Assembly (NCBI GenBank): GCA_002450255.1
Contig: DJYW01000007.1
Coordinates: 46,359 to 57,758 of the forward strand
Direction: 5' to 3'
Source: Gammaproteobacteria bacterium UBA6968
GTDB taxonomy: Bacteria > Pseudomonadota > Gammaproteobacteria > Pseudomonadales > Azotimanducaceae
Length of the DNA: 11,400 nt
Every line of letters starts with the position of its first letter. Positions within the stretch are counted from its first letter, which is position 1. A program made the translations under genes and the position numbers. Below are positions 1-7,019 of this stretch, piece by piece. The notes under the pieces are model-generated. The model was not told the origin of the DNA. It saw only the letters and a program-made list of their open reading frames with translations, and searched no databases.

Positions 1-37
1 ACGGTACCTGGTTGGGTTTGTTACTTACAGATGTCAT
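1..37 (-). CDS. Possible 5' end of the ABC transporter ATPase gene (partial)
   Basis: An ATG at 37-35 on the minus strand opens a frame that runs without a stop to the window edge and encodes about 12 residues (MTSVSNKPNQVP). It begins 21 bases after the permease stop codon, where the ATPase subunit (BtuD/FecE type) of such an importer normally lies. No clear Shine-Dalgarno sequence precedes it and no ATPase motif is reached. The identification rests only on position, order and the open frame, so it is a guess from gene context. Confidence 0.35.
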   Translation of the reverse strand, partial: MTSVSNKPNQVP

Positions 38-58
38 GTCGTTGCAGCTATGCGATGT

Positions 59-1132
59 TCAGTTGGCATCAGCAGTATTGCGCTGCCGAGCGATTAAATA
101 GAAGAAAAAGGGGGCCCCGATCAATGCGGTTAGCACGCCGATTTTTAGCTCAACTTGCAGCGGCAGCAGCCGCACGGCTAAATCGGCGGCGGTCACTAAT
201 GCCGCGCCCCCCAACGCGCTGGCTGGTAGTAAAACAGCTGGGTCTTGCTTCACCACTGAGCGCAACACATGCGGAACAATCAGGCCGACGAAACCGATGA
301 CACCGGTTACCGCAACGGCAGCACCGACTGCCAGAGCTGCGCCGCCAATGATTTGTAGTCGCACCATTGGCATTGAAATGCCGAGACTGCGCGCTGTGAA
401 TTCGCCGAGCGCCAACGCACGCAGAGATCGCGCCGCAGCACCAACGCTTACCCAACCTAATAGCATTAATGGGAGGCTTAGCCATACATGGCTCATGCTG
501 CGATCTGCCAGAGAGCCCATTTGCCAAAAGATAATCTCCATCGCGGCAAATGGGTTGGGCGACAGATTTAACACCAGCGAGGTCAGACCGCCTGCCAATG
601 CGTTAATGGCGATGCCTGCCAGGATAAGCGTGGCAGTATGAGCTTGGCGGCCCGCTAGCAAAAACAGGCCAAGCGTTGCGATCGCAGCACCGGCGATACC
701 GCCCAAAGGGACGGCCATTGGTAGCGTGGCGGCAAGGCCGCTATAGAATGTCAGGGTCGCACCCAACGCGCCGGCTGACGATATGCCTAAGATTCCTGGC
801 TCGGCTAAGGGGTTGTGCAGCAAGCCTTGAAGGCTGGCGCCTACTAAACCCAGACTACAACCAACGCTGAGCGCCAGAATCGCTCTGGGTAATTTAAGTT
901 CCATCAGAATTTGCTGTTCTAAAGCGGCCAGCGGTGTAAGCCGCCAATCGGCGGAGGGAAACAACGCCTCAGAGAATGCCTGCAGAAGCTGTATGTTTTC
1001 CATGCTGGGTAAGCCTGGCGCGGTGGGTAGAATCAAAGCGGCCCACCCCAATACCAGATTGAGGCTCACCAGGCTTAACCACAGCCATTTGTGGCCGCCG
1101 AGTAATGAGCTGCGTTTTACTTGCGCAGTCAT
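59..1132 (-). CDS. BtuC/FecCD-family ABC importer permease
   Basis: This is the inner-membrane channel subunit of a type II ABC importer for a corrinoid or ferric siderophore. The 357-residue protein is almost entirely hydrophobic, with about nine or ten membrane segments, close to the usual family length. Family hallmarks are visible: LQGLLHNPLAEPGILGISS at 101-119, GFVGLIVPHVLR at 280-291, LLPASALGGA at 301-310, and a C-terminal helix ending IGVLTALIGAPFFF. The ATG start overlaps the stop of the binding-protein gene as ATGA, indicating translational coupling within one operon. Family membership is clear. The substrate is not decidable from the permease alone. A BtuB-like receptor two genes upstream favours vitamin B12, so BtuC would fit, but a siderophore permease remains possible and no symbol is assigned. 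Confidence 0.93.
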   Translation of the reverse strand: MTAQVKRSSLLGGHKWLWLSLVSLNLVLGWAALILPTAPGLPSMENIQLLQAFSEALFPSADWRLTPLAALEQQILMELKLPRAILALSVGCSLGLVGASLQGLLHNPLAEPGILGISSAGALGATLTFYSGLAATLPMAVPLGGIAGAAIATLGLFLLAGRQAHTATLILAGIAINALAGGLTSLVLNLSPNPFAAMEIIFWQMGSLADRSMSHVWLSLPLMLLGWVSVGAAARSLRALALGEFTARSLGISMPMVRLQIIGGAALAVGAAVAVTGVIGFVGLIVPHVLRSVVKQDPAVLLPASALGGAALVTAADLAVRLLPLQVELKIGVLTALIGAPFFFYLIARQRNTADAN

Positions 1133-1965
1133 TGTGAGTCCGCCGGACTGGGCGCAGTCAGGCGACGGCGCGCCGTGTCGAGTTGGCTTATTACGGCAAT
1201 GGCGCGGGGTGTGCCGCAGATCCAGTCGGCGGCATGTATTTTTATTTGGGCAGCAGCTTGGTTGACCAAGGGATGGTCTAACATTTGCTCTGCTAATGAC
1301 GGGTATTTGTTGCGGTGGTCGCCGAGGATCAGCAAATCTGGCCTGAGCCGGGCAATTGCTTCAGTGTTGGTATACCCCACACTAAATTTCTGTAGCGCGG
1401 GAACGAACCCAGCACGGATCAACAAATGACTCGGCAAAGAGCCAGACGATACAGTAATGATGTTGGGCTGCAGTATGAGCGCGCTGGGCTGCGCGTTAGT
1501 ATTTCGCTTTGCCTGCGCGGATTCAATTGCTGCGAGATCTTGCTCCATTTGGGTAATCATGGCGTTACCCCGTTCAGTTTGTCCTAGGGCCATGGCGGTC
1601 ACGCGGATATTAGTCGTTATCTCTGCGACGGTGGCTGCTGGTTTGATTTCGACTGTTGCGAGCTTGAGTGCCTGTAATGCTTGTCGAGTTGCTGCGGCTG
1701 CATAGCTATTGATTAGCACCAGGTCGGGTTGGAGATGGGCGATGTCAGAAAATCGTCCAGTGTTTGTCGCAAAGGATTGCGACTGCTTAGCCACAGAGGA
1801 CGTGCGTGAGTCCTGGCTGAGCCAGGTGACGGATGCCACCTGATTCGGATCAGCCAGTAACACTAGGAGCTGATCGGTGCATAGATTTAATGAAGCAACA
1901 CGAGCCGGTTGGCCGACGGCGTTAAGCGATAGGCTAGCTATAAGGAGAATGCTTGCGCGCCACAC
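1129..1965 (-). CDS. BtuF/FepB-like periplasmic substrate-binding protein
   Basis: This 278-residue protein would capture the substrate in the periplasm and deliver it to the permease encoded next. Residues 1-20 form a signal peptide (one early arginine, hydrophobic ILLIASLSLNAVG). The mature part starts VASLNLCTDQLLVLLADP, typical of a COG0614 class III binding-protein subgroup. The first lobe contains DIAHLQPDLVLI; the second contains AIARLRPDLLILGD. Two cysteines, C29 and C250 (in DWICGTPRA), could form a disulfide, which is inference. The start is GTG at 1965 with only a weak GGTG upstream; it was chosen because it gives a complete signal peptide and no ATG fits. There is no lipobox, so the protein should be soluble. 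It lies 49 bases after the receptor gene and overlaps the permease by four bases. Confidence 0.88.
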   Translation of the reverse strand: MWRASILLIASLSLNAVGQPARVASLNLCTDQLLVLLADPNQVASVTWLSQDSRTSSVAKQSQSFATNTGRFSDIAHLQPDLVLINSYAAAATRQALQALKLATVEIKPAATVAEITTNIRVTAMALGQTERGNAMITQMEQDLAAIESAQAKRNTNAQPSALILQPNIITVSSGSLPSHLLIRAGFVPALQKFSVGYTNTEAIARLRPDLLILGDHRNKYPSLAEQMLDHPLVNQAAAQIKIHAADWICGTPRAIAVISQLDTARRRLTAPSPADSQ

Positions 1966-1994
1966 GATGTCGCTTCACCGCCGCTTCAATTCAG

Positions 1995-2010
1995 AATGCT
2001 CGCCAGCATT
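1995..2010. repeat. Intercistronic inverted repeat between receptor and binding protein
   Basis: A perfect 6-base stem, AATGCT and AGCATT, surrounds the loop CGCC. It lies in the 49-base gap just after the receptor stop codon and before the binding-protein gene. No T-run follows it on the coding (minus) strand, so it is not a standard intrinsic terminator. It could stabilise the upstream receptor message or be chance. The stem is short. Confidence 0.4.
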
Positions 2011-2014
2011 TTGT

Positions 2015-4015
2015 TTATAGCGTTGCGGAAACACCCACGCGGAAGGTTCTACCCGGTGATCGATAGCCGAACACTTCCACATACTCTTCATCCAGCACAT
2101 TCTCCGCTTGCAGCATCCAGGTGAATCGGTCGCTTAAGTCTAGATTGACCGAGACGCTTAGTATGTCATAAGCGCTTAAGGTGACTCGATCTTCCGTGGT
2201 CGCATAAATAAACTCGTTGTCGTCCTGCTCGCCATTGCGCAACCAGCTGAGCCGAGCTTGCCCGCGACCGTCTAAAACGTCGCGCTGCAATGCCAGACGA
2301 GCACTGTGTTTCGGACGCCGGACTTCCACTCTACCGTCGGGGTCTTTGGTATCAAGATAGGTAAAGGCTGCAATCAGATTGGTGCGTTCGCTCACCTGAG
2401 CATTTAAAAATACTTCGACACCTTCTCGTTTACTTTGCCCGGCCTGATTAACGGCGGTGGACAGATAAGTGGTTGAGTCGTAGCTGGTGACAATCTCGTC
2501 GGTTAGGTCTGCCTGAAAATAGGTCACGTCGGCGCGCCAGGTAGCGTCAAAGAAATTCCTTGTAATACCTATGTCCCAGCCCTGGGAGGACTCGGGCTTT
2601 AGATCGGGATTGCCTTGGAACGCGCTCGGGATAAAGCCGAACAATTCAAAGAAAGTCGGATTGGCCACACCTTGTCCAATTGAAAAATGAAGGTGGGTGG
2701 TAGCGCTGGCATCCAGTTGGTAATTAAGCGTTGCCCGAGCAGTTGTCGCATCGCTAAAACGATCGTTGTTGTCATGGCGGACGCTGGTTGCAAAATGCCA
2801 ACGGCGACCGTGATAAATGTACTCAGCGAATAATCCTTGTTGGGAATCGGCGGCGTTGTAATTAGCATCGGCGTAGCTTGGATAGATATTGGTAAAAGAC
2901 AGGTCTTCGTATTGTGCGCCGATGTTAACGTAGGACTTTGCTATGGTTTGGCTATCATTCGCGTTAAGTGCGATGCTTGCCTGGTAAGTCCACTGGTCGC
3001 GTTTGCCCGCTGAACCGCTGCTGAGTTGCTGCGCCGAGAAAAAGTCGGTGACGCTGTCAGTTTGCGTGAACGCCAAATTGTGGCTCCAGCGAACGCCAGT
3101 CCGATTTAATGCCAGTCTGAAATAGCGCTGTTCGGTCTCGGTCACGTCGCCTGAATCGATTACTAAACCTTGTGTTGCAGTGCTGGGGAAATCGAAATCC
3201 TGCTTATCCCCGTCGCTGCGAGCATCCACCTTGCGGAACGTCAGCTCTGCGTCAAATCCGCTGTCCCACTCTTTTATCAACTTGCCGTGTAGGGACGTGT
3301 TTTTAAATCCATCTTTTTCGTTGCCGAACGCCGAAATGTTATAGCCGTCGGTGGTTAATCGGTTGCCGAAAAAACCTGCTTTGAAATCTCCTTGCTCTGT
3401 CGCAAACCGCATAGTGGTACCGTAGTTGCGACGATTGTGGGAGCCACCCTGGGCATAAACATTTGCTTCACGCGTATCGTTATCGATTGTAGGGGTGAAC
3501 AGAGCAACGACGCCGCCAATGCTTTCCGCGCCATAGCGCGCGCTTTGTGGACCCCGTAATACTTCTATGCGAGCCAGCTGATCAGCTCCTAGCAAGGCGA
3601 AATTAAATTCGGCACCCAGACTTGGGTCGTTGGCCTCTATACCGTCTATTAAAACTAGCGTGTGATTGGCTTCTGCGCCGCGCAAGCGTAGTTGCGTTAA
3701 ACCGCCTTGCGGGCCAGTCCGGTTTAACGAGATGCCAGGAAGATTTCTTAGTAAATCTGCGGTGTCCGCAGGTATTACGCCAGCTTCGTTTTCGATGTCG
3801 ATCGAGGTAACGGTAGCGCCGACTTTTTGCGCTGGTTGTGGCGTATGGTAGGCGGTAACGATGACTTCCTCATAATCAGTTCCGGCCGTTACACCGCTTG
3901 CGGCTATCAATTGGCTGGACAAAGCGCACAGCATAAGGCCGAAGCAGCCGCGTAATGAGTGGGCAATCGTGCCCATAGAATGTAGACGAATCGATGACAT
4001 ATTAATGGCTAGCAT
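2015..4015 (-). CDS. BtuB-like TonB-dependent outer-membrane receptor
   Basis: This outer-membrane barrel protein would import a large chelate using energy from TonB. With the ATG at 4015 it has 666 residues. A signal peptide with core GCFGLMLCALSSQLIA ends near residue 40. A TonB box (EEVIVTA) follows at 49-55. The plug domain includes DTADLLRNLPGISL, TLVLIDGIEAND and RGPQSARYGAESIGGVV (154-170). The barrel ends ENVLDEEYVEVFGYRSPGRTF. The plug wording and short barrel resemble BtuB/CirA receptors. The frame extends to a TTG at 4054, but that gives an overlong leader. In-frame ATGs at 4015, 4000 and 3976 all keep the signal peptide, and none has a strong ribosome binding site, so the start is uncertain. 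The last residue is Leu, not the usual Phe. It leads the importer operon. I see no B12 box or Fur box upstream. Confidence 0.9.
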   Translation of the reverse strand: MLAINMSSIRLHSMGTIAHSLRGCFGLMLCALSSQLIAASGVTAGTDYEEVIVTAYHTPQPAQKVGATVTSIDIENEAGVIPADTADLLRNLPGISLNRTGPQGGLTQLRLRGAEANHTLVLIDGIEANDPSLGAEFNFALLGADQLARIEVLRGPQSARYGAESIGGVVALFTPTIDNDTREANVYAQGGSHNRRNYGTTMRFATEQGDFKAGFFGNRLTTDGYNISAFGNEKDGFKNTSLHGKLIKEWDSGFDAELTFRKVDARSDGDKQDFDFPSTATQGLVIDSGDVTETEQRYFRLALNRTGVRWSHNLAFTQTDSVTDFFSAQQLSSGSAGKRDQWTYQASIALNANDSQTIAKSYVNIGAQYEDLSFTNIYPSYADANYNAADSQQGLFAEYIYHGRRWHFATSVRHDNNDRFSDATTARATLNYQLDASATTHLHFSIGQGVANPTFFELFGFIPSAFQGNPDLKPESSQGWDIGITRNFFDATWRADVTYFQADLTDEIVTSYDSTTYLSTAVNQAGQSKREGVEVFLNAQVSERTNLIAAFTYLDTKDPDGRVEVRRPKHSARLALQRDVLDGRGQARLSWLRNGEQDDNEFIYATTEDRVTLSAYDILSVSVNLDLSDRFTWMLQAENVLDEEYVEVFGYRSPGRTFRVGVSATL

Positions 4016-4151
4016 GGTGGCTCTGTTACTTCTTGAAGCGTTCAGACTAACCAAGGCATGCTGCGCTTGCCAATGACAACGCTCAAGCGCAACGTGAAAA
4101 TATTACGGATTTCATGTCGATCTTTTAGCGGACAAATAGCGCTGCAAAAAA

Positions 4152-5972
4152 GTGACTGAATCTATGGATGAAAACGCTCGACAATTTGCAGGTAAATCAG
4201 TGCAGCTTAGTGATATCCAACAGTTTATCTTACGTGACCATGGCGAAGGTCAATGGCTGCGATTTACCGAGCCGCAGCAGATCTTCTCGATTACGAATAT
4301 CGATCAAGTCCGCACGGCATTAGCGGCGGTGCAGCGCGCTGTGGAAGCGCATGATTGGTATGCAGTAGGATTTATTTGCTATGAGGCAGCCCCAGCATTT
4401 GATCCCGCCTATGCGGTCGCATCGACTTGCCCGCTGCCACTGATTTATTTCGCGTTATTTGCTGAAGCGCAGCCGTATGAGCTGCCGTCAGCGCCTGCGA
4501 CATCGCCGGAGCATAGCTGGTTATTTGATACCTCCCAGTCGGCCTATGATCAAGCGATGGAGACCATCCATTCGAAGATTGGCGCGGGCGATGTGTATCA
4601 AATTAACCATACTGTGCGTGCGCACGCGCGGCTTACGGACCCTTGGCAGACTTTTCTAAGTAAGGCCCGCTCAGCTGCTTACGGTGCGTATTTGCAAACG
4701 CGCCAGTTCACCGTGATTTCTGCGTCGCCAGAATTGTTATTCAGTCTTGCAGGAGAGCACGTGGTATCGCGTCCGATGAAGGGGACGGCACCCCGTGGAG
4801 AGTCTTCTGATATGGACGAGCAACGCGCCGCAACCTTGCGCACTTCAGCTAAGAATTGCGCCGAAAATTTGATGATTACCGATATGGTAAGGAACGATCT
4901 CGGGCGAATTGCTAGACCGGGTTCTGTGAAGGTGCCGGGTTTGTTTTCGCTAGAGCCGCATGCGACGGTTTGGCAGATGACTTCGGAGGTCACGGCTGAC
5001 ACAACGGCCGAATGGGTCGATGTCGTCGATGCCTTGTTTCCACCGGCTTCGATTACCGGTGCGCCGAAGGCGGCCGCGATGCAGGTCATTGATGAGCTCG
5101 AGAGTTCGCCGCGAGGCATTTACACCGGCACCATTGGTTATCTCGCCCCGGGACGTAAAGCACAATTCAATGTTGCGATTCGCACCATCCATATCGAGAA
5201 CGACAGCAGTCTTGCTAGCTATGGTGTTGGCGGCGGCATTGTATGGGATTCACGAGCATCGGATGAGTACGCTGAGTTACTCGCCAAAACTAAGGTTTTG
5301 TATCGCACGCCAGCCAGCCCCGACTTCGAATTGTTTGAAACTTTGGCCTGGTCGGCGGAGTCAGGCTTTTCACGACTTAATACGCACTTGCAGCGGCTGC
5401 AGAGAAGCGCAGCGTTTTTCAAAATGCCATATTCGCGGGAGCGGATTGAAGCGGCTTTGCAGAATGCGGTAGCTTCAATAAAAGATCCTTCGAAAGAGAC
5501 ATTGCGAGTGCGGCTAGCATTGCCGCGCTCGGGCGAGGCAGAGGTTGTTTTGAGCGCACTGTCCATTCCTCCCGCAGCTCGACAAGAGATATCCTTAGCG
5601 CACACGCCAGTTAGCGCAGATGAGGTACTGCTAAAACACAAGACTAACTGCCGTTGGTTTTATGACCGAGCGCAGACCGAGGTCGGTGCTACAGCAGAGC
5701 CGATACTGTTCAACACAGATGGCGAAATTACTGAAACCAACATAGCAAATGTTGTGTACAAAATAGGCGAGCGATACTACACCCCGCCAGCTCGTTGCGG
5801 GTTGTTGCCAGGGACCTTGCGAGAAGAGCTGTTGCAGCAAGGCCAGGTTACGGAACGGCTGCTAAGGGTGAGTGAAGTCGGGGCTGTGGATGGCCTGTAT
5901 TTGATTAACGATTTGCGCGGTTGGCGCGAGACCTATTGGCAGGTCGATAGGAATTACCGATTGAAGGCTTAG
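4152..5972 (+). CDS. pabBC: Bifunctional aminodeoxychorismate synthase component I / aminodeoxychorismate lyase (PabB-PabC fusion)
   Basis: This 606-residue cytoplasmic fusion would make p-aminobenzoate for folate: the first half aminates chorismate, the second removes pyruvate using PLP. Residues about 60-385 are the chorismate-binding domain, with RPMKGTAPRG at 207-216 (K210 is the lysine typical of PabB rather than TrpE), ENLMITDMVRNDLGR at 238-252, PASITGAPK at 298-306 and YGVGGGIVWDS at 357-367. Residues about 390-600 are a fold-type IV PLP domain with FELFETLAW, the probable PLP lysine K497 in HKTNCRWFYD, and TETNIANV at 527-534. An in-frame stop at 4137 limits the start to GTG 4152 or ATG 4164; neither has a good ribosome binding site. 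Glutamine amidotransferase PabA, needed as the ammonia donor, is not in the window. It is divergent from the receptor operon and appears monocistronic. Confidence 0.95.
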   Translation: MTESMDENARQFAGKSVQLSDIQQFILRDHGEGQWLRFTEPQQIFSITNIDQVRTALAAVQRAVEAHDWYAVGFICYEAAPAFDPAYAVASTCPLPLIYFALFAEAQPYELPSAPATSPEHSWLFDTSQSAYDQAMETIHSKIGAGDVYQINHTVRAHARLTDPWQTFLSKARSAAYGAYLQTRQFTVISASPELLFSLAGEHVVSRPMKGTAPRGESSDMDEQRAATLRTSAKNCAENLMITDMVRNDLGRIARPGSVKVPGLFSLEPHATVWQMTSEVTADTTAEWVDVVDALFPPASITGAPKAAAMQVIDELESSPRGIYTGTIGYLAPGRKAQFNVAIRTIHIENDSSLASYGVGGGIVWDSRASDEYAELLAKTKVLYRTPASPDFELFETLAWSAESGFSRLNTHLQRLQRSAAFFKMPYSRERIEAALQNAVASIKDPSKETLRVRLALPRSGEAEVVLSALSIPPAARQEISLAHTPVSADEVLLKHKTNCRWFYDRAQTEVGATAEPILFNTDGEITETNIANVVYKIGERYYTPPARCGLLPGTLREELLQQGQVTERLLRVSEVGAVDGLYLINDLRGWRETYWQVDRNYRLKA

Positions 5973-6084
5973 AAAGAAAGTACGTGTAGATTGGTCGGGA
6001 GAGTAAGAGGAAGGATTTATTGATCTGTCGGTCTAATGGTTTTTGCATGGTGCAGTTAAAATACTCGCGATGAGCACGCGGCGA

Positions 6085-6114
6085 TTGACAAGGTCTAGTC
6101 GCATAAGGAAAAAT
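6085..6114 (+). promoter_or_regulatory. Candidate sigma-70 promoter for the tRNA gene
   Basis: A perfect -35 hexamer TTGACA lies at 6085-6090. An 18-base spacer separates it from AAAAAT at 6109-6114, which matches four of six consensus -10 bases. The following stretch, TCGCCGCCCG, is GC-rich, like the discriminator of stringently controlled stable-RNA promoters. Transcription would start near 6121, giving a leader of about 30 bases before the tRNA. The weak -10 makes this tentative. Confidence 0.5.
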
Positions 6115-6150
6115 TCGCCGCCCGTTAAGGTGAGTCTCGACGGTAACAGT

Positions 6151-6227
6151 GGCTAGGTAGCTCAGCTGGTTAGAGCGCAGGATTCATAATCCTGAGGTCG
6201 GGAGTTCAAGTCTCCCCCTAGCTACCA
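6151..6227 (+). tRNA. tRNA with CAT anticodon, probably elongator tRNA-Met
   Basis: A complete 77-base cloverleaf is present. The acceptor stem pairs GGCTAGG (6151-6157) with CCTAGCT, the last pair being G-U, followed by A73 and an encoded CCA (6225-6227). The D arm is GCTCAGCTGGTTAGAGC. The anticodon stem CAGGA/TCCTG holds the loop TTCATAA with anticodon CAT. The T arm is GGGAG-TTCAAGT-CTCCC. A CAT anticodon may be initiator Met, elongator Met or Ile2 (lysidine-modified). The paired first acceptor position argues against initiator. T4 and A5 in the acceptor stem resemble E. coli elongator tRNA-Met, whereas the lysidine synthetase TilS prefers C4 and C5. Elongator Met is therefore favoured but not proved. 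Confidence 0.97.
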
Positions 6228-6342
6228 TCTCTAGTTTCCCAAGCAATCCTTATTATAACCGGAACGCCCAACTTCTCGGAGCTTCGCGTTGCATGGTCGC
6301 TCGTTCTTTGTTCAGATTGCGCGCCTGTTGCTTGCGGAAAGA

Positions 6343-6636
6343 TTAGCTAGGCAGGCCACCCAGCAATACAACGTCTGCACTGGAAGCATCCAAGCGGTAC
6401 TGCATTAGTAGCTGATATTCGGCCGACTGATACCACTGCAGCGCCTCTTCTTTCGTTGGGAATTCGATCAGCACAGTTCGGGTAACGGGCCAGGATCCTT
6501 CGAGGACTTCAGGATCTTCGGCCACCGTTAGCAAGCTTCCGTTGAACTTTGCAAAGACCTCCAAGAAACCTGATTCATATTTTCCATAGGTTTTACGATC
6601 ATGGATATTGATTTTAGCGAGTAAATAAACTGACAC
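6343..6636 (-). CDS. DUF1330 family protein
   Basis: This small soluble protein of 97 residues belongs to the DUF1330 group of dimeric alpha-beta barrel (ferredoxin-like) proteins, whose biochemical role is not established. Visible signatures are VYLLAKINIHDRKTYGKY at the start, RTVLIEFPTKEEALQWY in the middle, and the ending SADVVLLGGL. The frame opens further upstream with a GTG at 6672. I choose the GTG at 6636 because CGGAGG lies 8 bases before it and the resulting length and first strand match the family; 6672 has no ribosome binding site and would add twelve unrelated residues. It stands alone, convergent with the tRNA and divergent from the amidohydrolase, so context does not reveal its job. 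There is no signal peptide, so it is expected in the cytoplasm. Confidence 0.85.
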   Translation of the reverse strand: MSVYLLAKINIHDRKTYGKYESGFLEVFAKFNGSLLTVAEDPEVLEGSWPVTRTVLIEFPTKEEALQWYQSAEYQLLMQYRLDASSADVVLLGGLPS

Positions 6637-7019
6637 GAGGGAAACCTCCGGCTGCGTTTTCAATTTGCTCACTCGATCGTTGCCAAGCTAGTTGTACGTT
6701 CAAATAAGCAGACCTTCTTGAACCATAACAGTTATGCGTCGCGCGGCATGGCTCTGCTCAGTCAAAAGGTAGCAATCGCTGCGCTGAACTGGGTTGGCGC
6801 ATCCATCAGAGCGATATGAAGCCGGTCTTAGATAACGCGTTCTTTTGGTTATCTTTTTCAGCCTGGTGCCTGCTTTTCTTGGGACCGTATTGAGCATTTC
6901 AGTTCGCGAATGCTCATACTTTCGGTTGCTCACCCTATCTGTGATATGCGGCTTTCGGTTTAACTGGTTTTCCGCTCGGGTTTAGGCGAAATTAAGCCAT
7001 CATTTTTGAGGGGTAGTCT
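6637..7019. other. Divergent intergenic region, no convincing gene
   Basis: This 383-base gap separates the DUF1330 gene from the amidohydrolase and should hold promoters for both. A 77-codon minus-strand frame (6700-6933, GTG start) is rich in Arg and Ser and resembles no family I know, so I do not call it a gene. The region contains a perfect palindrome at 6891-6916 and a weaker AT-rich one, AGATAAC and GTTATCT, at 6830-6854 followed by Ts on the plus strand. No promoter hexamers were convincing. The amidohydrolase ribosome binding site GAGGGG lies at 7008-7013. Confidence 0.6.
6891..6916. repeat. Perfect 8-base inverted repeat upstream of the amidohydrolase
   Basis: TGAGCATT (6891-6898) and AATGCTCA (6909-6916) are exact reverse complements separated by 10 bases. 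The element lies about 104 bases before the amidohydrolase start. The spacing would suit a dimeric regulator, or it could form a hairpin in RNA. No regulator gene is next to it. Confidence 0.45.

Noticed and set aside
3976..4151. Possible cobalamin riboswitch before the receptor
   Set aside because: The space is short and I could not find the conserved B12-box core on the minus strand. A covariance-model search would be decisive.
6151..6342. tRNA 3' end as an integration site for a genomic island
   Set aside because: No integrase is nearby and I found no direct repeat of the tRNA 3' end within the window.
6830..6854. AGATAAC/GTTATCT hairpin followed by five Ts as a terminator
   Set aside because: The stem is AT-rich with an 11-base loop and lies 600 bases after the tRNA with no plus-strand gene feeding it. 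Mentioned only in the intergenic entry.
6700..6933. 77-codon minus-strand frame with a GTG start
   Set aside because: It has no ribosome binding site, an Arg/Ser-rich composition typical of chance frames and no family resemblance. Kept only as a note within the intergenic region.
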